Of a stretch of 64,000 bases of DNA, positions 1-11,327 are shown one piece after another. This stretch comes from Cryptomeria japonica (lineage: Eukaryota; Streptophyta; Pinopsida; Cupressales; Cupressaceae). A program made the position numbers and the translations under genes. The stretch is from contig NC_081406.1 in NCBI RefSeq assembly GCF_030272615.1, forward strand, positions 247,063,218 to 247,127,217, in the 5' to 3' direction. Position 1 is the stretch's first letter. Each line of letters opens with the position of its first letter. Below the pieces are notes generated by a model. That model searched no databases, was not told the origin of the DNA, and worked only from the letters and a program-made list of their open reading frames with translations.

Positions 1-254
1 TATCTATCTAGGGGATACTTGGAGGAAACATCTTTTTGTCTTGCTGAAAGAGACGTGTGATCTTTTTTGAGGCTTAGCTTTTGATTTTCAATTACTTGTT
101 CCACCTTAGATAGTCGTTTTAGCATTCCTTAAAGTTTTATGCTCTTACTATCGTAAATATGTCTCTCAAGAGGGGTCATTGATTCATTTTGTTGAACTTG
201 AATATTATGTATTTCTCTATTGAGATCTTGAATTTGTTGAGCCAAGGTATCCAT
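1..254 (-). pseudogene. N-terminal fragment of a retrotransposon gag-like protein, runs off left edge
   Basis: Read on the minus strand from an ATG at 252-254, the sequence gives a coherent polar coiled-coil-like protein beginning MDTLAQQIQDLNRE, rich in Gln, Glu and Lys. One in-frame TAA (129-131, codon 42) interrupts it; reading then continues in the same frame to the window edge. It lies downstream of a minus-strand LTR end and primer-binding site at about 2.2 kb, where gag is expected. The assignment to gag rests on position and composition only, because no capsid or zinc-knuckle motif is inside the window. It is probably inactive because of the stop. Confidence 0.45.
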
Positions 255-2165
255 GGGAATATGTGATAGTCTTAATCTTTGACCTAGGATGATGAATGAG
301 ACTCAAGATGGAATGCAAACTTTAAAAATGTAGACTGAACTATATGAGAGGATACTTATGATATGATGCTCTAAATGAGGTACTAATGGCCAACAATGAA
401 CCTAATATGATAAATGCAAGAATTCAAGGCAACTCTAGGTCTGAAGAAAATTGTGATGCAAGGTATTACTTGTGCTATGATGGATAGACACAAGGACAAG
501 TGATCAAGAGAGGGTGTGCTCAGTAGGAGATGATGAACTCCAAGTGGACCAGCCAACTCAAAGATGCTAAAATGTTTCCCTAATTCAAGGATGATGAACC
601 TCAAGTGGTAAAAGGTGATAAGATAGCCAATGTTTGATTTAAGACCAAAGAGAGTGACCTAAGTGCAAGCCAAGAGTTTTGTTTTAAGAAATGATGGTTA
701 AGAACTAAGGATGCAATTGAAGGATATGACTAATATGCAAGGACTAAAGGACATGACTAAATGAGTGCAAGGACCAAAGGATATGAATGGATGAATGAAT
801 ATGAAAGGACCAATATGCAAGGACTAGGTATGACTAAGTGAGATATGCAAGGATTAAAGGTGTGACTAGGTGGAGGATATGCAAGGACTTGAAAGGTGTG
901 GCAAGCTAGAATGATGTGACTATGCAAAGACCTAAAATGATCAAAACTAGAAAATGATATCCCAAGATACTTGAAATGATTGTTTCAAGAGGACGAGTTC
1001 AATGTTCAATATTTATTTTGCAAGGTTTTGGTTTTACAATGTGGATGGATACTTGAAAGTTTAGACCAAGGTTTTTGTAAAGTATTTCAATTTCAAGTGT
1101 GGTGTTGATTGTTGATTGGAAATGTTACTGGTAACACACATGCAAGACATGCACACAGAATGTTTGTCTGCTTTTGAAATAAAAACACATTCAAGCACAA
1201 TCATAAGGCTGACCAGGACAATACTTGTTGAATCCCCTTGCAATAAAATACCATATTCAGTTGGATAGATAGAAGCTTGGTAGCACTGGCTCCACTCCAC
1301 GACACTCACTTCTTGGGCATACCAAGCTTCAAATTTCTTAGATCATCACTTCCCAAGAAATTTACTATCTCAAATTGAAGGGCACATGAGGGGTTTCTTC
1401 AACATGCACGTATCACAACACCTGAATCAACAAGTAGAAGGTAAGGTTCCGAAAACAATGAGTTTCTAGTAATGGCATCCGTTCACGTGGTCATATATGT
1501 GGCGTTTCACTCAAATTAATGGGGCCTCCCATCCCTTGTGGGTTTTTACGCATCACACAGATACTAAGGGAGACATACGTCGGTATGACACATCGACACC
1601 TATTACCTGCAAGTTTCCTCATAAATACATTTATTTATAGTGGCTTGGATGGGCTTGGCCTTAGCCTTGTTACCACTTGGGTCGTTCCCTATCACTGATC
1701 CTTAAGGGCTTCTCGGGAGGCAAGCCCTCTAAAAGGTAAAACAAAAAGATCCTATTGCTCAAGACATAAAAGATACTAGTTAAATTTCAAAGCACGAATT
1801 GAAGTGTTCACTAAACTAACAGACAATCAGTTTCAAAATCAAGTCTTCATCAAGCGTCCTGCATCAAACAATGTCAGAAGTTTCAAGATATGATCTTTGA
1901 CAAGCGAGAATGGATGCTTTGTTCAAAACATGACCATAGTCCAACACTCAAGTTGTTTTAATCCTAAAAAAAATGTGTCTCGTGCAATGATCACAAGATT
2001 TTGCAGCAAAGGGATTCATTGAAATCCTTGCGAAAAACTAGATTCAACAATCCTTTCCATCATCTCTTCATAGTTGTAACAAAATACATATTGCATCAAA
2101 ATGACATAAAAGAATGAAAGATAAACCCAATCAAGTGAAAACTAGATCAAAATGGACAGGAGGTT
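255..2165 (-). other. Untranslated leader of the left-edge LTR element
   Basis: This 1.9-kb stretch lies between the primer-binding site and the gag-like start on the minus strand. No long reading frame is present and the short frames do not resemble known proteins. It contains a degenerate short-repeat patch (about 715-905). A long non-coding leader between primer site and gag is known in several plant gypsy lineages; which lineage this is cannot be told. Confidence 0.4.
715..905. repeat. Degenerate short tandem repeats (ATGCAAGGACTA-like)
   Basis: Variants of ATGCAAGGACTAAAGG and GGTGTGACTA recur about every 20-50 bp. The copies differ and are not in strict register. They lie in the leader of the left-edge element. 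Confidence 0.55.
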
Positions 2166-2183
2166 GTCCCACCGAGTGTGCCA
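2166..2183 (-). promoter_or_regulatory. Probable primer-binding site
   Basis: On the minus strand the text TGGCACACTCGGTGGGAC starts two bases after a CTTCA that could end an LTR. The arrangement ...CA, two bases, TGG is typical of the junction between a 5' LTR and the tRNA primer site. I have not assigned the tRNA species. Confidence 0.5.
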
Positions 2184-2185
2184 AT

Positions 2186-3000
2186 TGAAGATGAGGGAAA
2201 TGGGCAATTTGAATCAAAGATTCAAAATGCTTCCAACATCTAACAATGAAGTACCTGCAAGAAACATGCATGCAACATAAAAATATCTAAACTAATACGC
2301 ATGCATGCTATCAAACTCTACTCCATTGCCCTCCTATTCCTCAAGATTTCACATTTAACATTATTGCTCTCAGAAGCACTTATGCAAAAGGCTATGAGGA
2401 AATGGAGATTTGAGAATGCAAGAAAATGATATAAAAAATAGAATATGAGAAAACAAAGATGCAAAGGATAAAAGATCAATACTTAAAATGCAAAGATAAC
2501 AGATTTGTGCTCAAGATGTCAAGATAATGGATGGAAGAATGAGAGAGAGGCTTGGTTTTTATAGATGTTCTTCGGGTGAGTCCATGTTGTGGGATGAATA
2601 TGGGATAAATAATAAGGCTTGAAAGTTTTAATACCACATGTGTAAGGTGGATGCAAATGGGTAGATGAGGAAGCATAAATGAGTCATGCAGATGCTTATG
2701 CATATGTTTATGAAGATGGATATATTAAATAAAATAATATATGATAAATGATAAATATTAATAGTGGATAGTACATGAAAAATAAAGTGGATCCACCCAA
2801 GCTTAAGATGACAAATTTTACGTGTCTGCAGTTTGTTACATGGACCTTCCTTGGCCATAGGGATCAAATCAATAATTAAAATGATATTTACTTTCTAGTT
2901 TTGGAGTAGTTACACTTTGAAATTAGGTGTATGGGTCTAACTTGGAAAAATTGGACCAAGGTTGGGGTATTTCTTGTGCATAAGGCTTTGGGAAACCCTT
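2186..3000 (-). repeat. 5' LTR of the left-edge element (outer boundary uncertain)
   Basis: The inner end is fixed by the CA at 2186-2187 next to the primer site. A TATA box (TATAAAAA on the minus strand, + coordinates 2556-2563) lies about 370 bp upstream of that end, as expected for U3-R-U5. The outer TG end is not recognisable; 3000 is only an estimate. Confidence 0.4.
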
Positions 3001-5260
3001 AAGTATTTGTTGGGCTGATGATTAACAAAGTAAACACTCAATGCAAAATATACCCAATTGACAATATATCCCAATATTAGTGTCACAATATACCTATGTA
3101 TTAATTTGGACATATAAGGATAAGCATCTTATAAACAAATGGCCTACTATATAAGTCTCCCAGAATACATTTTAAGATAACCCCTTATGATGTTATGCAT
3201 ATTCAAACGTGGTTGAAAAACATAGTAAACTAATGAAATTCGAAAGAATTTTAATTTGAATGATTTTGAGTGTGTTGAGGACTATGGGGGAGAGAAAACA
3301 AGTGGTTGATCAATGCCTTTGTAAAATTGAGAAATCTTTGAATTCATTCAAAAGATACAATAACTAAAACCAAAGGTGATAGCTTAATTAAGTGAATCTA
3401 CTTAGTAATCCTTGACCATACATATGCACTTCCTTATTATGTTGAAAATATACCATAAAGCTGGGCTCTACACATACATTTAGAAAAGCAATAGATAATT
3501 GCAAAATATTGAGTGAATCTACTTGGTAATCCTTGAGCATACATATGCACTTCCTTATTACGTTGAAAATATACCATACAATATCATTGTAATGATTTTA
3601 TAAGCATCTAGTTGAGAAAGTAGACCACATTCTTTAGAAATAGAATTGAACAATCAAGAAGACATTCGACTAAAATTGATTCTACCATTGATAAAATAGA
3701 ATACAAATATTTCAAGTGTTTATTACATAATTGGGATAAACCAAGATCATTACAATACCATAAATACCTCTATCTAGAACTAGAAATTGAAACCCTAAGG
3801 CTTCCTATGAGTATCACTATTCTACAAGCTATTGAAATGATCCCTCCTCGCTCTCTTTACTTTATCCTATGTCCTCTTTTATTCATCTTCTAGGAATCAG
3901 AATAAATTAGGGCACATGAGAGATCAAGAAACCCTAACCCTTGGTGCAACCAATCATGCGCAAATAAGTGGACTCTTCAAATCTAATTTGGGTGACCAAG
4001 GAAGCATGATAGGATATCTCTCAATCTTAGTCATGTCTTTCATTAAATATTTTTGAATGTAAATGCAAGGGAGGAGGAAAACACCCACAAAATCTATGAT
4101 CTTGGGTGGGATTGAGACAAAAGAGGAACCTACAAGCATTTAAACAAGCATAAGCCTTATCTTCATCCCTAGCATCTCTGACAATAACATTTAAAACATT
4201 CTCACAACACCCGAAGATCAAAATTTGGTGGTTGGACAAGTCACTAGGCACCAATGGCAGTGTTTTCTACCATAAAAAGGTGACAACTAGATGCTAACTC
4301 AGCACAAGGAAAGGACCATCATCGAGGCACTTAACAAAATGACCTTAAGGATTTATTAAAGCATGTGGAAAAGTTCCAATAGGCATTCACTAGGGACAAG
4401 GGGTCAATCACTTGATCTCATTGAGAGGCTTAAGTTATGACTAAAGTAATTGATGACAAGTGATAGCAAGTGATCAACAAAATAAAACAAAAAACAATAA
4501 AGCCATCCTATTTATTCTCTTTAAAACAACAAAATAAAACAAAAAAATAAATTTAGGTGTCCACATTAATAAAGACATCCTATTTACTCTCTTTTTTAAA
4601 GGATTAAATATTATATAGAAGGATAAAATAAAATAAATATTATTACCTAATGCTCTTGTTTTATTAAAAGGAATAAAACTATTTGAAAAAAAAATAGAAA
4701 AAAATAAGAATCTGAACTCAAAAAATAGCCTCCCATGTGTCTTGAAGATGTTTTCACAATTTGCATGGAAGGCTATGGTGGAGAATGCTTGTAGAGGTCG
4801 TGAAATTTGACTTACACTTGTTAAGTCAATTGCATTTGCTTAAAAGTTAGGACTTTGATGAAAACATTGCATTCATTTTTGCTTACATAATAGGTAGCAA
4901 CATCAAGAAAATAAGGAAAAGAACATACGATCTTGGTTTGCAATCATCAAAGTAACATAGAAATGGGTATGTGTCAAATAGTAAAGATTGACCTTTTGTT
5001 TGTCAATTTTTTATTTACGGGGCCAGATCTGTGAGGGTTTGAAGATTCAAATTTTTTTTATCCAGGGGGGCAACTATTTTTTGGAGAAATTTGGGCAAAA
5101 ATAGACGTCATGGTTGGCTTCAAGAGGCCGATTCCATGAATTTTGATATATAATTCGACTATTTTCAGTGACAGGGGCATTTGGGTCTTGTTCTCCCTCT
5201 TTGCATGTACGGTCGTACGACTGCTGCATGCAATTCGAGAAAAAATGGTATTTAAAAAAA
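3001..5260. other. Anonymous AT-rich sequence
   Basis: I see no gene or recognisable transposon domain here. The frames at 3954-4254 on the minus strand are Cys-rich but match no family I know. The stretch contains one direct repeat (3391-3456 and 3512-3577) and AT-rich low-complexity sequence at about 4480-4700. Confidence 0.5.
3391..3577. repeat. Direct duplication, 66-bp arms 121 bp apart
   Basis: The sequence AGTGAATCTACTTAGTAATC and the next 46 bases at 3391-3456 recur at 3512-3577 with only a few substitutions. The offset is 121 bp. Confidence 0.8.
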
Positions 5261-5362
5261 ATCAATTCATTTTTTTTTTTTTTTCAAAAAAAAAAGGGTT
5301 AACTGATTTTTTTTTTTGTTAAAAACCTTTTTTAAACCAAAGTTTTTTTTTAAAAAGTAAAA

Positions 5363-5692
5363 GTGGGGTCAACGGCCTCTACAGGTCCATATGACTTGCA
5401 GCAGGGCGTGGACCCTGCCCCACCATCGTCAGCATACGACCTCCGAACCGTCCTCTGGTACCCCCCACGCCTACCATTTCCGGGTCGCTGCCGCAGAAGC
5501 CCCGCTCCACCGCCTCCATGCCACCTGTCGCTGGGTTATTTTTTCCGGCCACCATGCAACTTTTCAGACCCCTTCCTGACTTTCCGGCAACCGCCGAATT
5601 ATTTTGGCGAAATTTTTTTGGCAGGCAGGGAATATTTTTTGGAATATTTTGCTGACGTCAGCAGTATTGAAGCCTTTGCATTGCCCCTGTGA
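5363..5692 (+). other. GC-rich patch with a 109-codon frame, probably retroelement leader
   Basis: This is the most GC-rich part of the window, bounded on the left by homopolymer A/T runs (5265-5350). An open frame of 109 codons crosses it, but the protein is Pro- and Arg-rich with no family resemblance, as expected for chance reading of GC-rich DNA. It precedes the copia-type 3' remains at 6.9-8.2 kb and may be part of that element's non-coding sequence. I do not support it as a gene. Confidence 0.3.
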
Positions 5693-7158
5693 CCCTCTTT
5701 GTGCCCTAAAAGAGGGGGGTTTTTTTTTTTGGCCATAACTTGGGCATACAATATCATTTTTTGGCAAACGAGATATCTTCGGAAAGCTGATCTTGTCTAC
5801 TTTCCATATTTGTAGGTTTCATCACTTGGTTTTTCTCCTGGTACATTCTATAGCCATTTGAAGTCAGAGGTGTTATTTTCAGTCTTGAGCTCGTATTTTT
5901 TCACCAGTTTCTCCATCATTCACGATTCCAGTGGTGTTGGGACAGTGTTTTAGAGCTCTTCACAACCATCCATGCATTTTTTCTAGATTTTACTCCAAGT
6001 ACATTTTATTTAGTTTTTTGTGTTTTCACACTCTGGTGAATTACTTGGACATATGAGCTCATGGAAACTTCTAGTTTGTGTGCGATGACTCTTTTTTGGA
6101 TGTTCTTCATGTATTTCTAGTCTTATGTTTTTTTTTACATTTTGAGCTTTCATTGTAAGCACTTATGATTTTGTAATCGCACTAGATAAAGTGCCACTAA
6201 TGCCTTGCATGCTTGGGATCTTGCACATCTTGTGCCTTATTGTACTTGCACTCCATTATAAAGTGTCATGTGGGGGTTTTATGTTTGCCTTTGTTTACTA
6301 TCTACCTTTGTCACGTGAGTGTTCCATCCACGACATTAGCCTCATGATGTGTGTCAAGTGAGTGTTCCTTCCATGACACTAGCCTTTATATGTGTTTGTA
6401 CTTTCTGTTGCACTCTCGATGTTCCTAGTTCTTCATCATGCAGTTTTTTTTGGCATTCAGTTTCAGTGTACCTATCACATCTCCCTTAACAACATTATGG
6501 GGGGGTTTCTCTTGTTGTTTGTTGGTTCTAATGCTTCCTTGGTTCATTGGAGTAAGCTATGTATTGAGTATTTGTTCCTATGTACTAGGCGGATGCAGTG
6601 GCTGGTTACCTATGCATTTCGGTGAGATGGGTCATTTACAATATGGACACTCTTTCATTCCTATTTTTGGAGGTAGCCTTCCATCTTTGATCGATCAGCT
6701 CTTCAGACTTTGGTGTTTTTGCCATATGTATCTTCGATTTCAATTGTTTGTCTTTGTTTGCCATCTGATTCGAATAGTGTTATTTGAGGGCACTCATGCA
6801 GATTATAGTCTTCTCTACCTGATCATCTTATATTTTAGTGGAAGTTCTTCAGATCGATAGTTATTCTTCGACAGTGTTTGCAGCTTCATGCTTCAGTGGC
6901 GTTCTTCATGTTTATCCTTTGTTCCTTTTTTCTAGGACATTCTCTTGTTTGGAGGCTTCTTCAGTCCTTCACTTGTATTTCTCTCTTTAGGAGAGGAGTT
7001 TTTCTCGTGAGGTTTTCTCCTTTTCTCCAGTTGTGAGAGATCTTTTGTACTTGGGTACCTCATCGGGCCTAGTTGCCGGGACCCATTGTTACTTTCATGC
7101 ATTTTGTTTACATGCATTTTTTAGTCCTTAGTTATTTTTAGCTACTCCCTAAGTTCAT
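5693..7158 (+). other. Copia-type element remnant, non-coding part before the 3' LTR
   Basis: No pol domain is readable. Shortly before the polypurine tract (about 6990-7085) lies text that recurs at about 8110-8190 in front of a second polypurine tract. The shared words include GAGTTTTTCTC, GGTTTTCTCCTTT, TTGGGT and GTTGCC followed by GACCCAT. This marks both as 3' untranslated ends of related copia-type elements. A short tandem duplication (6311-6345 and 6354-6388, about 43 bp apart) also occurs here. Confidence 0.45.
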
Positions 7159-7169
7159 CTTAAGGGGGG
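7159..7169 (+). promoter_or_regulatory. Polypurine tract
   Basis: CTTAAGGGGGG directly precedes TGTTAGAG, the usual junction between a copia internal region and its 3' LTR. Confidence 0.75.
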
Positions 7170-7467
7170 TGTTAGAGTTATCATGTTGTGGCTAATAATT
7201 ATTTATTTAATTATTAGTCTATTATCCTCTACACTTAAGCTAAACTTAGGCATTTAATAATATTGTATTAAATAACATTATCCCTTTAGCGTTGCATAAT
7301 CTCCTTTTATAAGGATTGTATTGTATTTCTTTTTTATTCCCTCTCTAAATGATAATCTTTTTCTTCAAAGTCATTATTGCTTTTTTGCCTCCATTCTTCT
7401 CTTGTGACACATTTTTTGCTTGCAGGTGTTCTTGGGATCTCTGAAGTTGTATTTCTCAACTTCTTCA
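7170..7467 (+). repeat. Copia-type LTR, about 298 bp
   Basis: It starts TGTTAGAGTTATCATG directly after a polypurine tract and ends ...CTTCTTCA directly before TAGTATCAGAG. The latter is a one-base variant of the initiator-Met primer-binding site TGGTATCAGAG (7468-7478). The LTR therefore has a 3'-LTR junction on its left and a 5'-LTR junction on its right, as in tandem elements that share one LTR. Confidence 0.65.
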
Positions 7468-7478
7468 TAGTATCAGAG
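7468..7478 (+). promoter_or_regulatory. Primer-binding site (initiator Met tRNA type, one mismatch)
   Basis: TAGTATCAGAG abuts the LTR end. Established knowledge: TGGTATCAGAG is the site complementary to plant initiator-Met tRNA. Confidence 0.6.
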
Positions 7479-8206
7479 ATGGATTGCTAGAAAGAAGAAG
7501 CATCGGGCAACTTTCTGTGAAGATTGTCATCATCATGGAGGAAGATATAGATCTATTTTTTTAGATACATGCACTCTTCCTGAATAAAATAGAAGATTAA
7601 AGTTGCTATTAACTACTAAGCTCTACACTCTTCTTCTATTGGTAGCCAGAAGTGTTCTTTTGTTCTAAAATCCTGTCTACATGAGATTCCAATGTTGCAG
7701 CTTTGTTTGCTCCTAGAGATTCTTTCTAGCAGGGTTCTTGACTACATAAGATTCCAAAGTCGCATCCTCGAGTGCTTCCAGAGTTTCTTTCTAGTGGGAC
7801 AATACTGAACATTGGATAAACAATGGCATCATGCCAACTGGAGGACATCCTTGCAGTTCTTCAACTTCGAGCACATTTCTGCAGATTCATATCTTCCTAT
7901 CTTCATATGATCAGTTTCTGTATTCAGAGATCGTGTACTTGTCTGTTCATCCATTTGAACAATGCAGAATATGTACAGCTATTTTTCAAAGTATCCCAAA
8001 GGTACTCATGCAGTGGTTTCTATGACTTTGATACAAACCTGTTGTAGTGTGGATTTATTTGCAGTTTTTCATCAGCAATTGCAGCTTTCTTCTATAGTTC
8101 GAATAATGGTTAAGAGTTTTTCTCAATTGGGTTTTCTCCTTTCTTCTTTGTAATTGGGTTCTTAATCAAGCTTTGTTGCCAAGACCCATATCTCTCCTTA
8201 GTTAGA
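7479..8206 (+). other. Short internal region between two copia LTRs, no coding capacity
   Basis: About 730 bp separate the primer site from the next polypurine tract. The small frames at 7823-8153 overlap one another and resemble no gag or pol domain. The region looks like a copia element with its coding body deleted. Confidence 0.45.
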
Positions 8207-8217
8207 CTTAAGGGGGG
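8207..8217 (+). promoter_or_regulatory. Second polypurine tract
   Basis: CTTAAGGGGGG is identical to the tract at 7159 and is followed directly by TGTTAGTG. Confidence 0.75.
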
Positions 8218-8547
8218 TGTTAGTGCAACTTAACATGCAGTCTTCCCCATGATTTACGGTGATTGTGATTTGCATTGTTGCTTATGTTTAAGCTAACCAA
8301 GGAGTTCTTGTTTTTAACTCCCTCTTCATCTTCCAGTTATGTTTCATGCAAACAGTTGTTGATCTCCAAAAATTTCATGCATCTCATGCATAATTTATGC
8401 TCCTGTGATCTATATATCATTTGTAATTCATACAGATTTGTAATAATGTAAATGAAGATGATTGCATTCATTCAGTTTTGATTTTCTTCTCTATTTTGCT
8501 TGCAAGTTTTGCTTCTTTCTTTTCTACTAGATCTATTTTATTTTGCA
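8218..8547 (+). repeat. Second copia-type LTR (right end tentative)
   Basis: It starts TGTTAGTGCAAC after the polypurine tract. It shares only scattered words with the LTR at 7170 (for example TTGCTTGCA), so it belongs to a related but different family. The end at TTTTGCA (8547) is a guess; no primer site or target duplication confirms it. Confidence 0.4.
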
Positions 8548-9083
8548 GGGATGGCTGGATTGGCTTGTAGAATAGTTTTTAATTTAAAATTTGGGTTGCT
8601 TTGGGAATGTATAGCTGTCATGGAAACTTACGAGGGTTTCTTCCAAGTTAATGTTTGGTTTCATACATGAATTTGTCATTAGCTAGTTGTTGGTATGTTG
8701 TGTTTGACTACTATCTCAATTTACTTTATGTATCATATTATATTGCTTTTAATTCAATATACTATTCTTGATTTGAATGTTCCTAGTCTTATCCACACTT
8801 TGTATTGGATTTAAAAGAAAGACACAAATATATTTTATTTGTAAATTTCATTTGGAGATTCATGGATTGCTAAATTCAGATAAGTTAGTTTGCAAATCTA
8901 ATGGAGAATGCCATTAACTTCCTAATGAATATGTCATTTTTAAATGTTGTAAAAGTTTGGATGGCTTATATTTAGCAAGAATTCCAAATTATCATTTTAT
9001 AAAAAATTACATACATATGTAATTCCATTATAAAAATTTCAATCATGGTACTTATCCTAACTACACTTGACTATAAGTGTTAG
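8548..9083. other. Anonymous AT-rich spacer
   Basis: I see no gene, terminal repeat or coding signature in this stretch. Confidence 0.5.
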
Positions 9084-10237
9084 CTAACTGTAACGTCCTA
9101 AATCAAGTACTCCCTTACAATTTTGATCACATTTAGGTCCTCACCTTAGCGTTTCCGCTCCTAGGCCTGATGAGGACCTGATTGTGCTTGTATCATGCAA
9201 ATTTGACTTCATATTGACCTTGTACATCATTTAAACCCTTAGTCTTGGCCCCTAAATTGGGTAGGACCAAGGCGTCACGCCTTGCTTTGGGCCCCTTCGC
9301 CATTTCAAAAATCGAGCAGGAAACCAAGCCCTGTGTCGGCTCATGTTGAAAAATTAATGTTTTTCGACTGGAAAGTATAAAAGGAGGCTTTCCCCTCTCA
9401 TTTGGACAATAAACACACACATGAAATTCAATTTGACATAAAGCAATCAAGCATTCAAGTCAAGTGAGAAAGCAATCAGTCTTCCTTCAAGCATTGGAGC
9501 AACATTAAGGTCAAGATTCAAGTATTGGAGTTGACATTCATATTCCATGTTGTTGAAGACTTCATAAAACCCTAATTCTGTGTGGACACAAACAAAACTT
9601 CACAAGGAGGTATATCGTTTTGTGTTTCAGTCATTATTCAACATCTCCCTCAAAAGGAGAACATTTCTAAACTGCAATTCAATTATCTTTCATTTCCATT
9701 TCATGGTTAATTCCAAAATTGAGGTTTGACTTAAGCAAACCCCTATTCCCAACCTATTTCCCCTTCTTTCTGTGTGCAGGAACAAGTACGGAGTTGCGAT
9801 CTTCAAAATAAATATTATTTATAATGACAAATCAACCCCCCTTTAGAATGTGAAAAGTTCATAGGACCAAGGCGACGAGCACCACAGTCCCAACATTTTG
9901 GGAGCTCTTTCGAGGAATAGATCTGAATCTGCTTGCATTGCTTAGATCCAAGTTCGTGGCTCAATCCTGCAACTGCAACTTATTGTTTACATAAATTTTC
10001 TTCAATTTGCAGCACTTTTACCCTAATTTCGACAATTCAACTTACAAAAGGGTTTATTAATTTACATCATCAAAACCCCCAATCCAACCAGAATTCCCAA
10101 TCCTAATCCTTATTGGTTTGTGACTAGATCTATTGGATTGGACACCCTCTTTCGAATGTAATGGTCTTTAAGTCATAAAATTAGTTGTTTTCATCCTTCT
10201 CGTTGTGGAAACCCTAATTTTTCACCATTACACTAAC
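9084..10237 (+). mobile_element. Solo LTR with perfect 5-bp target duplication (CTAAC)
   Basis: The LTR proper is 9089-10232 (1,144 bp). It begins TGTAACGTCC and ends CACCATTACA, so its termini form a short inverted repeat (TGTAA/TTACA). It is flanked by CTAAC at 9084-9088 and again at 10233-10237. A TATA box (TATAAAAG, 9376-9383) sits about 290 bp in, giving plus-strand U3-R-U5 orientation. No internal domain or second LTR adjoins it, so recombination to a solo LTR is the simplest reading. The minus-strand frame at 9193-9450 inside it is a chance ORF. Confidence 0.85.
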
Positions 10238-10660
10238 CTTAGTCAATTCATATGAGATTAGTTTTTATTCTATGGGTGTCAAAGAAACTTTAGGCTAAGA
10301 TCGTTATTTTACTTCTTACCATGCCTCCAAAAATTTAATGATATATTTTGTGAATTTGTATTTACTTGTGTGTTTTCAAAGTTGTAGTTCTCTCATTTTT
10401 TTAAAACAATTCTACAATAACTTTATGAATTCCAATCATTCAAAAAACACAAAAACCCTTTAGACAATGGATTCTACTAAGTATGCATTTTTTTGTGAAA
10501 TGTCATCTATGCAACTAGATAAAACCATATGAAAAGAAGGAACGGTCTAGAGTTTGAATAATAAAGCAAAATATCCAAAACAAAGTAACTCAATAAACAA
10601 TTTTCTTCATTAATTCATATCTATTGAATTATGCAAAAGTGTGACTCATAGGAAAAACCA
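10238..10660. other. Anonymous AT-rich spacer
   Basis: No coding or repeat signature is evident. Confidence 0.5.
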
Positions 10661-11327
10661 AAATCTTGAGTTGGAAGGAGACCCATGGAAAGATTATTCA
10701 CGACTTTCTTCTTTATATACTTTGCTATTCTTAAAATCTAAGAAAAATAAAAGATCTTGGCTTTAGAAAGCTCTTAGATTATAGTTATCTAAGAAAAAGA
10801 TTAAATGAGATAGAAGTATTGTAAGAAAATGAGTTGGTAAACATGAAAATAATGAGCCATGCTACATAAAGATGCAATTGTGAATTTTCATAATTGCCCC
10901 CTACTAGTCTAAACAAAGGAAAAATTGTTGCTATGTGTGCCCTTAAGAAGATATGTGAAATGTTATCTTTGAGCTTGTGTAGTCAACTTATAAATCTTAA
11001 GTTAGAAAGAGCCCCATGGGAAGATTATTCGCAACTTTCTTCTTTATATACTTGGCTATTCTAACCATCTATAAAAATAAAAAGATTTTGGCTTTAGAAA
11101 GCTCTTAGATTATAGTTATCTATAAAAAAGCTTGAATGAGATAGAAGTATTGTAAGAAAATGAAATCGTAAACATGAAAATAATGAGCCATGTTATAGAA
11201 AGATGCAATTGTGAAATTTTTATAACTACCTTCTACTAGTCCAAACAAAGGAAAAATTGCTGCTATATGTGCCCTTAAGAAGATATGTGAAATGTTATCT
11301 TTGAATCTGTGTGGCCAACTTATAAAT
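10661..11327. repeat. Tandem duplication, two units of about 331 bp
   Basis: The unit starting AAATCTTGAGTTGGAAGGAG at 10661 recurs at 10992 as AAATCTTAAGTTAGAAAGAG. The two copies can be followed side by side to about 11327 with scattered substitutions and small indels. The junction is abrupt, with no transposon ends or target duplication. The minus-strand frame at 11120-11332 lies in the second unit only and is not supported as a gene. Confidence 0.85.

Noticed and set aside
5363..5692. 109-codon plus-strand frame in the GC-rich patch as a gene
   Set aside because: Two overlapping frames are open in the same GC-rich DNA, the product is low-complexity Pro/Arg-rich, and there is no domain or splice context.
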